Shown one piece after another: positions 1 to 9,350 of a DNA stretch of 29,622 nucleotides. The translations under genes were made by a program, and so were the position numbers. Numbering within the stretch: the stretch's first letter is position 1; each line of letters starts with the position of its first letter. The DNA comes from Allomyces arbusculus (lineage: Eukaryota > Blastocladiomycota > Blastocladiomycetes > Blastocladiales > Blastocladiaceae), in NCBI GenBank assembly GCA_027604705.1, contig JADHYV010000132.1, positions 1-29,622 on the forward strand. Reading direction: 5' to 3'. The notes below the pieces were generated by a model, which worked only from the letters and a program-made list of their open reading frames with translations, ran no database searches and was not told the origin of the DNA.

Positions 1-1
1 C

Positions 2-1814
2 TTTACGCTCGTCACGGTGGTCGTCTTTACGCTGCGTCGAAGGGACCCGGCCGTGCGCGCCACGTCGCGGCTCTCCACCAGCTTGCTGCACCTCGCCGTG
101 CTCTGCGGCGTCGCGTGCGTGTGCCTCTACTATGGCGTGCCGCGTTACGGGTGGCAGTGTGCCGCCCGCCGATGGCTTCTGCGGTTATCATCGGGCCTCG
201 TGTTTGCTGCGACCCTACCGAAAGCGTTCCGCGTGTACCGATTACTGCACAGTCCCGTGGGCGGGCAGCCGGGGGAATGGACCATGGTCAAGGCGACGGC
301 GACGATTTTGGCGGTCGAATTGGCCGCGTTTGGCGCCGAGTCGGCGTCGCCGACGGTGCCCGAGTTTGTGCAGCTGGATTTGACAACGGCACATATCGGG
401 TGTTATGCGAGCGACCAGTGGGCGGTGCTCAAGGTCGGGATCGTGATTGTCGTGGTGCGTTGGTCGCCGCCTTTTTTTGACAATTGCACAGGGCTGTTCC
501 GGTTGATCGTGCACCCGATCACCAGAATATCGGATTGATTATCGCAGGGTTGTACCTGACGTACCACACGCGTGCGATTGCGTCGCGGTACAACGACTCG
601 AGTACGGCGTTTTTCCCGCGCATTCTGCGTCCCGCTCATGTCCTCTAACGCATCGCTGTCGAATGTAGAGCGCCTGGCCGTCGTCATCTACAACACGGCG
701 TTCACGACCGCCGTCGTCATGATCATCTTCTTTTCTCCGACCTTGACCGCACGATCGTACGTCCTGCCCCTCTTCGATCCATCAACGACCCTGTCCACTC
801 ACTCGTCGCCTCCATTCAGAACCATCATCGTCATGCTGCTTATCTGGTACATGGTGACCTTTGCCGCGCTTTTCCTGCACGTGCCCGTCCTACTCGGCCT
901 CTTCCGTGGCCACCCGGCCGAATCGCAGACGCGTGACTTCTTTTCGCGCATCTCCCTCGCGCCCTCGACCGCCGTGCCCGCTGCGAGCGACGACGAGAAA
1001 CGACCCGGCGGCGGCGGCGGCGGAGGCAAGCGGAGCGGCGCCAAACGTTCCGTCTCGATTCCCGTGGCGAACGTGGCGTTGCCCTCGCGCGCACAGGAGA
1101 TGGCGACGTGCTGGCGATGGACGGTGCAGGTGAAAAAGGACGTGCCGTGGTGGCGGCACGTCTGGCGCGTGGTGCGGGGCAAGTGGGGGGTCGAGTGGCA
1201 ACCGATGCACTTGTGGATCCTGGTCGCAAGCCATGATGCGGTGCTGTGTGTGAGCGAGGCTGACGTCAAGGATCCGGATAAGGTGCGCGTCGGTTCGCGC
1301 CTGCTTCTCTCGCGCGGTCATGGACGCGACGTTGACAGTTATTCGATTCATGAAATAGCCGCGACCGACCTACTCGGGCTCGATCCAATCGTTCGAGCTG
1401 CTCCTGCCTGACACCGACGCCGACACGTACGACTACTTGGCCTCCCTCATTGTTAGCGACCGCGACCACGACGGCGACGATGATGCGGCGAGTATAGCGT
1501 CGTCGATTCCCGACGCGCTTGCGTCTGCGGCCATGTTGCGCGGCGTGCATTTGTTCCGTACGCTGGTGGTGCGGTTTGCGACACCGCATGATCGCGCCAT
1601 GTGGGTCGCGGTCATGCAGGCACCACATCGGCCCGTGGTAGGTGCGGCAGGAAGTGGAGGGGCGAATGTGTTGACCGGGATGGGGGCGAGGATGGCGAGG
1701 AGACGGAGCGTGGTGGCGCTGGCGAGTGGAGGTGGAGGTGGAGGTGGAGGTGGAGGTGGAGGTGGAGGTGGAGGTGGAGGTGGAGGTGGAGGTGGAGGTG
1801 GGGGGACTGGATGA
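2..1814 (+). CDS. Class C (GABA-B-like) GPCR with PH-like tail, 5' end missing
   Basis: The visible part is join(<2..454, 526..601, 669..756, 820..1282, 1359..1814), giving 511 residues; the ligand-binding ectodomain and most of TM1 lie outside the window. All four introns are GT-AG and 63-76 nt long. Their phases agree, and exon 2 to exon 3 splices exactly into the class C hallmark 'NDSK' (residues 174-177). Other class C signs are the basic loop FTLRRRDPAVRATS after TM1, a Cys at 53 opening TM3, 'PKAFRVYRLLH' at the TM3 end, a second extracellular Cys ('HIGCYASDQW'), TM5 'IGLIIAGLYLTYHTRAIA', and TM6/TM7 with a short loop once intron 757-819 is removed. The tail (exons 4-5) reads like a PH fold: 'VQVKKDVPWWRHVWRVV', 'FELLLPD' and 'LFRTLVVRFATPHDRAMW'. 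It ends in polyglycine. The fourth donor could be 1289 instead of 1283. The ligand is unknown. The receptor assignment is firm; the PH call is inference. Confidence 0.82.
1726..1802 (+). repeat. GGTGGA hexanucleotide microsatellite, coding
   Basis: About 13 near-perfect copies of GGTGGA (a GGN run) sit just before the stop codon of the GPCR gene and encode a run of more than 20 glycines. The unit is a multiple of three, so length changes would not shift the frame. Confidence 0.95.
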
Positions 1815-4519
1815 TGCGGACTGGATCAGGTGGAGTACGCGTGCACGTTTCGATGGAGGGAGGGTGTATGTACGCGTTGGAGGTCGGACGGGTGCGAGTT
1901 GGTCGTGGAAATGGTGCGCTCACAGATCAGGATCAGGATAGCCATCACTTTGGCCACTTTGGTTCGACGCGCGCCAAACTGCCAGGATGATTTGCCTGTC
2001 GTCCTTTCAGACCCAAGTTTTAAAGCATCTTCACCGACTAGACCAGAACTACAAAATACCGACCCCACCGGTTCATTTCTAAAACCATCATCCCAATCTT
2101 GTCGCGCGAGCTCTCCTGTGGGGTGCGCAACTTGGGGCCCCTGGGCGAAACCTGGTCACGGGCCCTGCCCTTAGGGTGGGCCCCTGAAGGCGGTGCGCCC
2201 TGCCCTGGGGGTACGCCTGGGGCGATGGGGGCGGATTGTGATGTGTGAGATGTTGGTGTCAACAAATGATGCTGAGAAATCACTAATTCTTTCCAACTGC
2301 GCTCAAAGTTGGGCATGTTGCTACCGGTCGGCTGCAAGCACCTCCTCTCGTTCAAATAGCATGTGAGGGACGTCTGCTCGACTTGGAACCGCCGTTGTGG
2401 CAGCATTGGCAGTTGGCCGCCAAGTGCAAATATCAGACAAAGCAGCAAAAGTGCAACGTATCTGCACCATGCCACAACCACCAACACAGAACTGCTGACA
2501 GCAGTTCCCACTCGCTCTTCTCGACGGGGAAATGACGTGTGATGCATTGTCTTTGTGTCTTCTGCATCCGCTCGCTCTACTGCATTCGCACCACCTGCAT
2601 TCCACTCATGACTTGGTGCTATTGATGATGTGAAGGGCGTTGGTCCAAGTTCGCTCGAGTTTTGGACGTGAAACACATGGAAAGTCGCATGGAAAGCATT
2701 CCGGTTGGCAAAAATCATCTGTGCTGTCCCATACTCTCGAATTGCCCCCAGGCGCGCCGCGCTCGTCCTTAGACGTCATTGCGCAAGTGCTAAAACACCA
2801 CCAAGTTTCCTTTCAGTGGCCGACGATTTTTCAATGGTCGCAACAGCGTCCGCAAGAGCCCCTGGCGACTTGTCGGGCCTCCAACATCCAATTGCAGGAA
2901 GCCTGGAGGCAGGAGGGTGCCTTTCAGACGTGAATTGAGGTGGTTGTCATAGCCGTTTGGCTTGGACTTAAGCTCAACGGGCGGAGATACCCGTTTTTTT
3001 GGTCTTGGCCTGAACACCACAGTTGTGTTTCATCGTGGTTTCGACTTTGGTTTCAGTCTGGGCGCTGGAGATGCTCTTAGCGCTTCTGCTCACAGATGTC
3101 TTCCCATGCTTCAAGGTCATTGCCATGCGGCCCGGATCATTGAAAATTCGCGGAACGACCACTCCGCGAGACAGCACACGACGCTGGTCCGCGACAGACA
3201 GCACACGACGCTTGTCCGTGACGAGGAGATCGTGGGGGCAGCTCCAATGCGATTAAAATCAAACGACCCGAGAGCACGCCATGGTGCCGTTCCCATCGAT
3301 CGCCAGTATTTCTCCTCCCCGTCCCAGTTTCGCTCGTGCCTCGTCCAGGCTCTTCCACACAACCTGGGAAAACCGTTCACCTCGCAGAAGTTTGAAGCGA
3401 TCAGAAACAGTGATCCGCAACAACCACCAATCCCATCTGCGACCAACGCTCGTCGTCGACGATCGGCACAGTCCATGACTCCCCAGCGATCCGCGCGACA
3501 ATGATCACTAATGAGCGGCCCTGACCTGCGCGCGCTCAAGCGAGTCCGTCAGGGGCACTCTGTCTCCCACACCTTCGGAAGAATAAGGCCAGCAAAAGAT
3601 TGCGCAAACGCGAGCCCATCATATACCATCGTAGTCTTGTGCTGCCATGAGTAAGTGAGGCGTCCGGGGACCAACCCAGACCACCGCGTCCAGGCACAGG
3701 TTTAAGTTATAATCAGGTGGGAGCGCGCCGCCGAGCAAGTGGATCACAAAATAGCAACAGAGAAGAATGTGGGCTGACACAATTCCGTGCCCGTCCTGCC
3801 GTGACCGGTCAGAGCACGGACTCAAAGTCGCCGATTCAAAGAAGAGTCTACCCGGCTATGCTTGCTCGACACCTGCCCAGGGTCCCCTGCCGCGAACGGC
3901 GGGGAGGACAAGGGAGTAAAAGAAGCGGGAGGTTGGTGGAGAGGGTCATGAAAATACAAGCGGCGAGAGGATTTGACGAGGGCCAAGACGAAAGTCGGGC
4001 TTGACGTGGAAGGCGCGGGCCGGAGCGGCGGTGCAGAGGAATGCGGGTGGAGGTCGGGTCGTCAAGCGCGTCGGCCGGGTCGGAGCGGTGTTGCAGGCGT
4101 GGAGAGCTGAGTGCATGGCGAGGTGGGGTCCCGCCCTGGAAACAGCCCGAAAGGGCGAGGAGAGGGCCGAAGTGCGGGTTCGGCACGGTTGGTTTTGGTG
4201 CGGCCATCTCGGCGCTGTGCGGACGCGTGGGCGCACGTGCATGGTTGCTGCAGCTCAAAACAATGATGTCAAGTGTGCCTGGTCATGTGCTTCGGGGAGA
4301 CAGTGCCTCCCGCCGCCACTTGCTTTTGCTGCTGCCCTTGTACGATGCTGCCCTTGCACAACGCTGCCATACCACCACCACCACCACCACCACGCCGACA
4401 CGACCGCGCGCGCGCTCCTGCACTCGACCCACCGCTCCTGCGCCCGCCCGCGAAACGCTGCTGCTGCCTGCCACAGCGCGCGACCAACCGCAGCCGCGCC
4501 CAGCATCTGCTCAACCACG
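1815..4519. other. Gene-poor interval with a less GC-rich core
   Basis: I see no gene I can defend here. About 2110-2235 is GC-rich and partly palindromic ('GGGGCCCC', and 'GGGCCC' twice around 'TGCCCTTAGGGT'), with 'GGGCCCCTG' repeated directly. About 2240-3050 is visibly less GC-rich than the flanking genes. A minus-strand frame at 2038-2718 contains one good hydrophobic helix ('VLVVVAWCRYVALLLLCLIF') but no recognisable family. A plus-strand frame over about 3106-3504 carries an in-frame 27-nt tandem repeat and is also unrecognised. About 4371-4393 is a short CCA repeat in the probable 5' leader of the next gene. Confidence 0.5.
3170..3223. repeat. 27-bp tandem duplication
   Basis: Two adjacent 27-bp units (3170-3196 and 3197-3223) differ at only a few positions. 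Both begin GACAGCACACGACGCT. On the plus strand the unit reads RQHTTLVRD twice, in frame. Confidence 0.85.
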
Positions 4520-7033
4520 ATGAGCTCCCCGCCGACCGCCGCCGCCAGCGCGGCGCGCAACCGTCTCGCGCAGCTCTACAACGACGCCGACGAGTCGACT
4601 TCAGCTGGCGACGACTCCTCGGGCAACAGCGCGCCCAGCAGCCCGACCTCGCCCACGCCCGCCATCGCGCCGCCAGTGCCGCCCGAGCAGCACAAGGACG
4701 TGGTCGTCGAGTCCAAGGCAACGTCGTCACCAAGTGCCGCCACCGCGCGTGCCGTGACGCCGAGCCCCGTCATGACGGGCTCCCGTCCCGCCAGCCCGAT
4801 GGTGACGAGCACCGTCGCTGCGGCACCCAAGCCGGCAGCCGCGCCGTCGCCGTCCCCCGCTTCGGCCAAGCCAAGTGCCGTGGCGACCGTGAGCAGCTCC
4901 AAGTCCCCATCCGTCACCGGCAGCGCCGCATCGACGCGTCTGCCCGCGACCACGGGCAACGCCAGCGACTCGTCCTCATCAACCGCCGACGACGAGGCCC
5001 TCCTGCACGCCATGGACATGGACGTGGACGTGCGCCTGCGCCGCATGTCCTCGACGCTGGCCTCGCTCATCAACGAAGGCCGATCGGTCCTCACCGACGA
5101 CCGCGCCACGCCCTCGACGCGGTCGCGCGCTTCCTCGCTGCCCGCTGCCTGGGATGACGGCGAACACGACCTCGCCGAACCCGACCAGGACGGGGAACTG
5201 ACGGAGCTCGACGACGACGACGACCTCGACGTCGAATGGACACGCCGGCGTCGCCAGCAACAGAACCGCCGCCAGGCAGGCGTCTACCGGTCGGCGCCCG
5301 GCTCGTCGCGGTCCTCGTCCGGCCAGTCCTCGGGCCGCCCCACGAGCCGCCGCAGCACGCTCCTCGACGACACCGACGACTGGGACGATTTATCCGTCGC
5401 CTCGTTCCACTCAACCCCGGCCACCCTGCGCCGGATCAGTTCCGGGCCGCACTTGCGCACGACTGTGCGCGCCTCAGAACCGTCCCTCCGGCGAGTCGCG
5501 ACGACGGGCGCCATGAACGCGCACCGCGCCGGGGTGTTGCGCCGGTGGAGTTCGGCCTCGTCGCCCATCTACGACGATGATGACGATATCGACGAAGATG
5601 ACGAGGCTGACGACGCCATGGGCTTACGCGCGCTCGTGCGTCGCCGCCGCGCCCTGCAGCAACAACAGCAACAGCAGCTCTTACTGCCCATTTCCGTCGG
5701 CCGCCCGCGCGCCGCGTCCGACCCGGCGTCGCGCCGCCGCAGTCCCGCGGCCTACGACATGTCCTCCGGACTCGACAGTATCGACGAAACCCAGGAAGAC
5801 TGGACTATTACCGCCGACACGCTCGCGGCGCGTCCCGTCGGGAGCGGGCGACGCCGCCAAGAGGCTATGGCTGCGTCGATGCCGGACCTTCTCCCGCCGG
5901 CGCCGCGGTGGGCGACGCGCGACGACGCTGATACCGGCATGGCCACAGACAGCGAGATGCCGTACTACCACATGGCGCGTGCGGCCATGGCGCCGCCGCG
6001 GGCCCAGCCGACTCCGCCACCGCAGTGGACTCAGGCCGATCTCGACGCCCTTGCAGCGGAAGCGCATGCGGCCGCAACGATTGCCGCGACCGCCGCGGTC
6101 GCCGCGGAACCCGTCAACGGACTTCCGCTTGAAGCCAATGGCGACGCGAGTTCCCTCGATGAGCCCGCAGGTAGTCTCCTCCTGCCCGGCGTCGACGCCG
6201 ACGAGTACGTCCGTACGGGCTCGCTCAGCCGTAAATCGTCGCGGTCGCGCGTGCGGCCCAGTATCGACGCCGCTGCCGTCGTCGTCGTACGGCCCAGGAC
6301 CCCAGTGCCCGTGTCCGTGCCCGTCGTGACGGGCCCGCCGCCGCTCCAGGACCTACCCGCTGCGGTTCCATCCCCACCCGCGTCGGACGTCGGCACGTCC
6401 CTGTCGGTCCGGTCGCTGCGCAACCTGCAGCCGCTCGTCGACCCGGTGCTCGACTGGGCCGTGACCAAACTGGATCCACGCCGCGTGATTGGGACCGCGT
6501 CGGCGTCGGCGTCGCGCGCGGGGAGCGACGTCGGTGTCCCACCAGGTCTCCCCCCGCGCGATTCCGCGACGCTCACCCCCGCCACCACGCCGTCGTTACG
6601 GCGCACCGCGTCGCAGCGCTCGTTGCGCACGACCGTGAGTAGCTCGTCGACGTCGCGCGCGCGGCGCGGGTCGACGCGCGGAAACCCCCCCGCCGCCGCT
6701 CCGGCTCCGGCCGCTGGGGCGGTCGCGGCGCAGACGATGGCCGTGGCCCGTGCGCAGGACATGTCCGGGTTCACGTTTTTGTTGCTCGGTCCGCGCGGGT
6801 GGCTCGCGCTGTTGCTGGGCCTGTACGTGTCTGTCGATGCGTCAACGTACATGTGGTCCGTGTTGGGTTTGGCGACGGCGTGGATTGGGATGACGGGGCG
6901 CGCGAAACAGTATATGCGCGAGTGGGCGGATGAGGTCGTGGATTGGTGGCTGGTGCAGCCCGAGGAGGGGAGCGCGGCCGCAGCTGCGGGGCAGGGGCGG
7001 AAGAAGGAGGACGAGTCGGGGGATCGTGCGTGA
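4520..7033 (+). CDS. Large low-complexity protein with C-terminal hydrophobic hairpin
   Basis: Single exon of 837 residues, family not recognised. I start at ATG 4520 (MSSPPTAAASAARNRL, A at -3). The frame stays open upstream, but that stretch is a histidine- and cysteine-containing leader that looks like untranslated sequence; in-frame ATG 4241 is the main alternative. The first 730 residues are rich in Ser, Pro, Ala and Arg, with acidic patches ('ELDDDDDLDVEW', 'DDDDDIDEDDEADD'), repeated RR-x-S/T motifs that resemble basophilic-kinase sites, and a short polyglutamine run near residue 380. The only ordered-looking part is the C-terminus: two hydrophobic segments at about 751-773 and 776-796, followed by an amphipathic, Trp-rich stretch (KQYMREWADEVVDWWLVQ). 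This suggests a cytosolic protein anchored in a membrane by a C-terminal hairpin, which is inference. Coding status is supported by length, GC-rich third positions and the ordered end. Confidence 0.75.
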   Translation: MSSPPTAAASAARNRLAQLYNDADESTSAGDDSSGNSAPSSPTSPTPAIAPPVPPEQHKDVVVESKATSSPSAATARAVTPSPVMTGSRPASPMVTSTVAAAPKPAAAPSPSPASAKPSAVATVSSSKSPSVTGSAASTRLPATTGNASDSSSSTADDEALLHAMDMDVDVRLRRMSSTLASLINEGRSVLTDDRATPSTRSRASSLPAAWDDGEHDLAEPDQDGELTELDDDDDLDVEWTRRRRQQQNRRQAGVYRSAPGSSRSSSGQSSGRPTSRRSTLLDDTDDWDDLSVASFHSTPATLRRISSGPHLRTTVRASEPSLRRVATTGAMNAHRAGVLRRWSSASSPIYDDDDDIDEDDEADDAMGLRALVRRRRALQQQQQQQLLLPISVGRPRAASDPASRRRSPAAYDMSSGLDSIDETQEDWTITADTLAARPVGSGRRRQEAMAASMPDLLPPAPRWATRDDADTGMATDSEMPYYHMARAAMAPPRAQPTPPPQWTQADLDALAAEAHAAATIAATAAVAAEPVNGLPLEANGDASSLDEPAGSLLLPGVDADEYVRTGSLSRKSSRSRVRPSIDAAAVVVVRPRTPVPVSVPVVTGPPPLQDLPAAVPSPPASDVGTSLSVRSLRNLQPLVDPVLDWAVTKLDPRRVIGTASASASRAGSDVGVPPGLPPRDSATLTPATTPSLRRTASQRSLRTTVSSSSTSRARRGSTRGNPPAAAPAPAAGAVAAQTMAVARAQDMSGFTFLLLGPRGWLALLLGLYVSVDASTYMWSVLGLATAWIGMTGRAKQYMREWADEVVDWWLVQPEEGSAAAAAGQGRKKEDESGDRA

Positions 7034-7348
7034 AGGGATGATGAGGGAGGAGGGTCGGGCGTCGTGCCCGGCCGACCGAAGGTGGTTGGTTGGTTGCTCG
7101 TTTGTTGCGAGGGTTGCTTGTTTGTTGCTTTCGAGCCCGTATTCTTACCTTTCTGTCGTCGTACTCTTGTCCTGAATACCAAGCAATGCATTTTTTGCGC
7201 TCTTGTTTTGTTATTGTCGACGACATCGCAGCGATCAGGAACAGGCCTGCCGGTACCGTGCGAAGTGGTCGACAGCGTTTGGCGGAGTCGAGGAGGCGTC
7301 TCGCGGGCACGTCTCACACGCTATGATCGCGAATGTTAGATGAGGACC
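7034..7348. other. 3' flank of the 837-residue gene
   Basis: No gene is visible. It starts with a GTTG/TTTGTTG-rich stretch (about 7083-7127) that is T-rich on the coding strand and probably belongs to the 3' untranslated region. Confidence 0.5.
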
Positions 7349-7755
7349 GGTCAGTGTCCGGGGACCGGCGGTACGCGGTCGCGTCTTCGCTCGATGCCCC
7401 CCTGTAAAGTCTCGCGTCCTTGGTGCCTATGAACCGGTCGCGACCGCGACAGCGAGCTCGAGTGGAGCCAGGCCGCACACGGCATCGAGCCTGACATCAA
7501 CATGCCGCTCGTCGCGTACGTGGCGCGGAACGAGTTCGTCTTGGCGTCCATATAGATGGACGACGCGTCGAGCGACTTGGAAGAGACCCACCGCTCGGCA
7601 CTCCTGGGCCGCTCAATTGCACGCCACTCGTCGCTGTAGGCTTGCTTGCGCCGCCGCGGCAGCGACCGTGGGGACCACCGACCGGAAGGACGCTCGGTCG
7701 CGGTCGTCGTCGGTGACGACGCCACGGCAGTAAACTGCGAGAGATAGGCGTTCGC
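7349..7755 (-). pseudogene. Partial decayed copy of the coiled-coil protein gene
   Basis: This minus-strand segment matches the interior of the gene at 10631-13089 (window positions about 11383-11780, residues about 412-542) at both DNA and protein level. Shared stretches include ATERPSGRWSP, SLPRRR, DEWRAIERP and MDAKTNSFRATYATSG (LDAKTNSFRATYATSG in the source). A small length difference near 7440-7455 (about two bases shorter in the copy) shifts the frame. Beyond it the copy reads RPVHRHQGRETLQGG, while the source continues in its own frame with 'SMGTKDTSLYRGL'. The copy lacks the source's N-terminal region, polyproline and coiled coil. It lies 4 kb away in the same orientation, so a tandem or dispersed partial duplication followed by decay is the simplest reading. 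A short frame upstream (7769-7960, ending at a good GTAAGAT donor) might be an attached exon, but I cannot support it further. Confidence 0.8.
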
Positions 7756-8289
7756 CATCCTTGGTATCTTACAGGTCGCTCCTGGGTGCGAGAGGCGGCA
7801 GTTGGGTCTTGGTGGTGACGGCGACATGGTTCGCGCGGACGGCGTTGAGGTGCGGCAAGTGATGCAGTGAGCCGCGCGCGGCAGCGACAGCTGCCAGCGG
7901 TAGCGGCACAGGGCCGACAAGCTGGTTGAAGAAACGCATCGCGTCGGCTGCGAGGGCCATATGACAGGAGGAACAGGCGTGCTGGCTCGCAGACCTGGCG
8001 ACGGTGGATCAGAGTGGAGAGAACATTGTTTGCCAGGCATCGCCAGCCCCAAATCGCCCTCGTGTTATTAGTTTGCAAATATTGCACACATCGCTCCAGC
8101 TCGCTCAGTACTGACGACCAATCACAACAGTTCCACGTCCGTTCCGTCCGCCCTTTCCACGAGTCTTCTCCACCGGCGCATGCCTGCGCTCGAGCACGCT
8201 TGGCCAGCCGCTCCTCCTTCCTCCTCCTCCCCAGCATCGGCCGCCTCGATTGCCTCGCGATTCCCGTTCTGCCCCTTCTGACCCTTTTT

Positions 8290-8904
8290 CAGCTGAGAAG
8301 CACCAAAACGGGTTCGGCAAGGACACACCCGGCACAATCGATCGCGGCCTTCATCCCAACGCTTTGAAAGAGCTGCACATTCGCTTCGGCCTCGTCCCGG
8401 TCAATTTCCTCGGCCAACGGCTTGTAGGGCGGCGGTTTGCACTGGCCCCACTGCCGTGACACGGTCACGGCCCTGTACCGCCATTGGTCGGGCCTCGTGC
8501 GGCGTGAGAACGTAGCCTTCCGTGTCGCACGGCCGGTTTCGCACGACCAAGTGCGGCTCGAGGTAGGCCATGACCGACTTGATCGCCTCCTCGGACGTGT
8601 AGTACGCCAAGAACACCTCCGGGTCGGATTGCAGTTGCGCAATAATGGTCGGCGGCGTCGGACGGGCCAAGAAGAAACCACCATCACGATATCGATCAGC
8701 AACATGGGGATGGGCGACGAAAGGTCAACAGCGGAAAGCAGCAAGGGGTACGCACCGCGTTCGCAAACGTGCACTTGACCAGGTCCCGCCACAACGTTTC
8801 CTGAATCAGGACCTCTTGCACCGATACAGGCCAGTCCCAGTTGTACTGCTCGTGGAGCCGGCCAATGTCGAACATGAGCGCCCTGCTCTGCCGCACGTTG
8901 TCCG

Positions 8905-8935
<31 letters not shown>

Positions 8936-9096
8936 CTCCTCGTCCTCGTCAACTAACAAGGGCGGTCGATTGGCATGTCCGAGTCGTTGGAGACGGGGAG
9001 CTCGGCCAGCCCACTCTTCTTGAACTCGTCCTCGCCACCGAGCACAAGCAGGCAAAGTGGTTCTGCAGTGGGTGACGCCCCCGCGTTCTGGGACAT
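8290..9096 (-). pseudogene. Broken minus-strand gene, family unknown
   Basis: Several stretches read like real protein but do not join cleanly. From ATG 9096 comes MSQNAGASPTAEPLCLLVLG, then 'LGGEDEFKKSGLAELPVSND'. A one-base shift near 8957 leads into an acidic run and 'ALMFDIGRLHEQYNWDWP', then 'VQEVLIQETLWRDLVKCTF', ending at a good donor (GCG/GTGCGT, about 8752). The expected acceptor near 8667 reads TTCTTCTTGG, with no AG before 'PPTIIAQLQSDPEVFLAYYT'. Last, 'KPPPYKPLAEEIDRDEAEAN' lies in another frame near 8370-8440. A decayed host gene is my reading. The segment 'IIAQLQSDP...' spaces loosely like the start of SAPS-domain (PP6 regulatory) proteins, but this is too weak to name it. A less usual intron structure is the alternative. 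Confidence 0.4.
8907..8950. repeat. TCCTCG hexanucleotide repeat
   Basis: An imperfect run of TCCTCG/TCCTCC units. On the minus strand it encodes the Asp/Glu run of the broken gene at 8290-9096. Confidence 0.9.
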
Positions 9097-9350
9097 TTCC
9101 CCATGATGTTTTGTGGGAAACACGCATCCTTGCAGTGAATATTGGCGGACCGCGATCACGCCACTACTTCCCCCACGGCCGCCAGCGTTGCCAGCACAAC
9201 CCGACAGAATTGTCGGCCGACTCCACCACGGCCGTTATCGACCAGGCCTGGCCACATTTCGGCCTTACACACACGCATGCAAACACGGCACGCAAGTGCG
9301 CGCAACCTCCAGCAATTGATTTCGCGCTCGACCCGCTCTGCTTCCCCGCC

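Noticed and set aside
2038-2718. 226-codon minus-strand frame with one hydrophobic helix
   Set aside because: The helix is convincing but its flanks are not, no family is recognisable, and the downstream part runs through the palindromic GC block.
4001-4519. In-frame N-terminal extension of the 837-residue protein
   Set aside because: It begins without an ATG, is Cys/His-rich from a CCA repeat and unlike the rest; ATG 4520 has a good context and starts the Ser/Ala/Pro-rich protein.
6031-7317. 428-codon minus-strand frame over the large low-complexity gene
   Set aside because: A GC-driven shadow; it is mainly Arg, Pro, Thr and Ala, and the plus-strand reading ends in an ordered membrane module.
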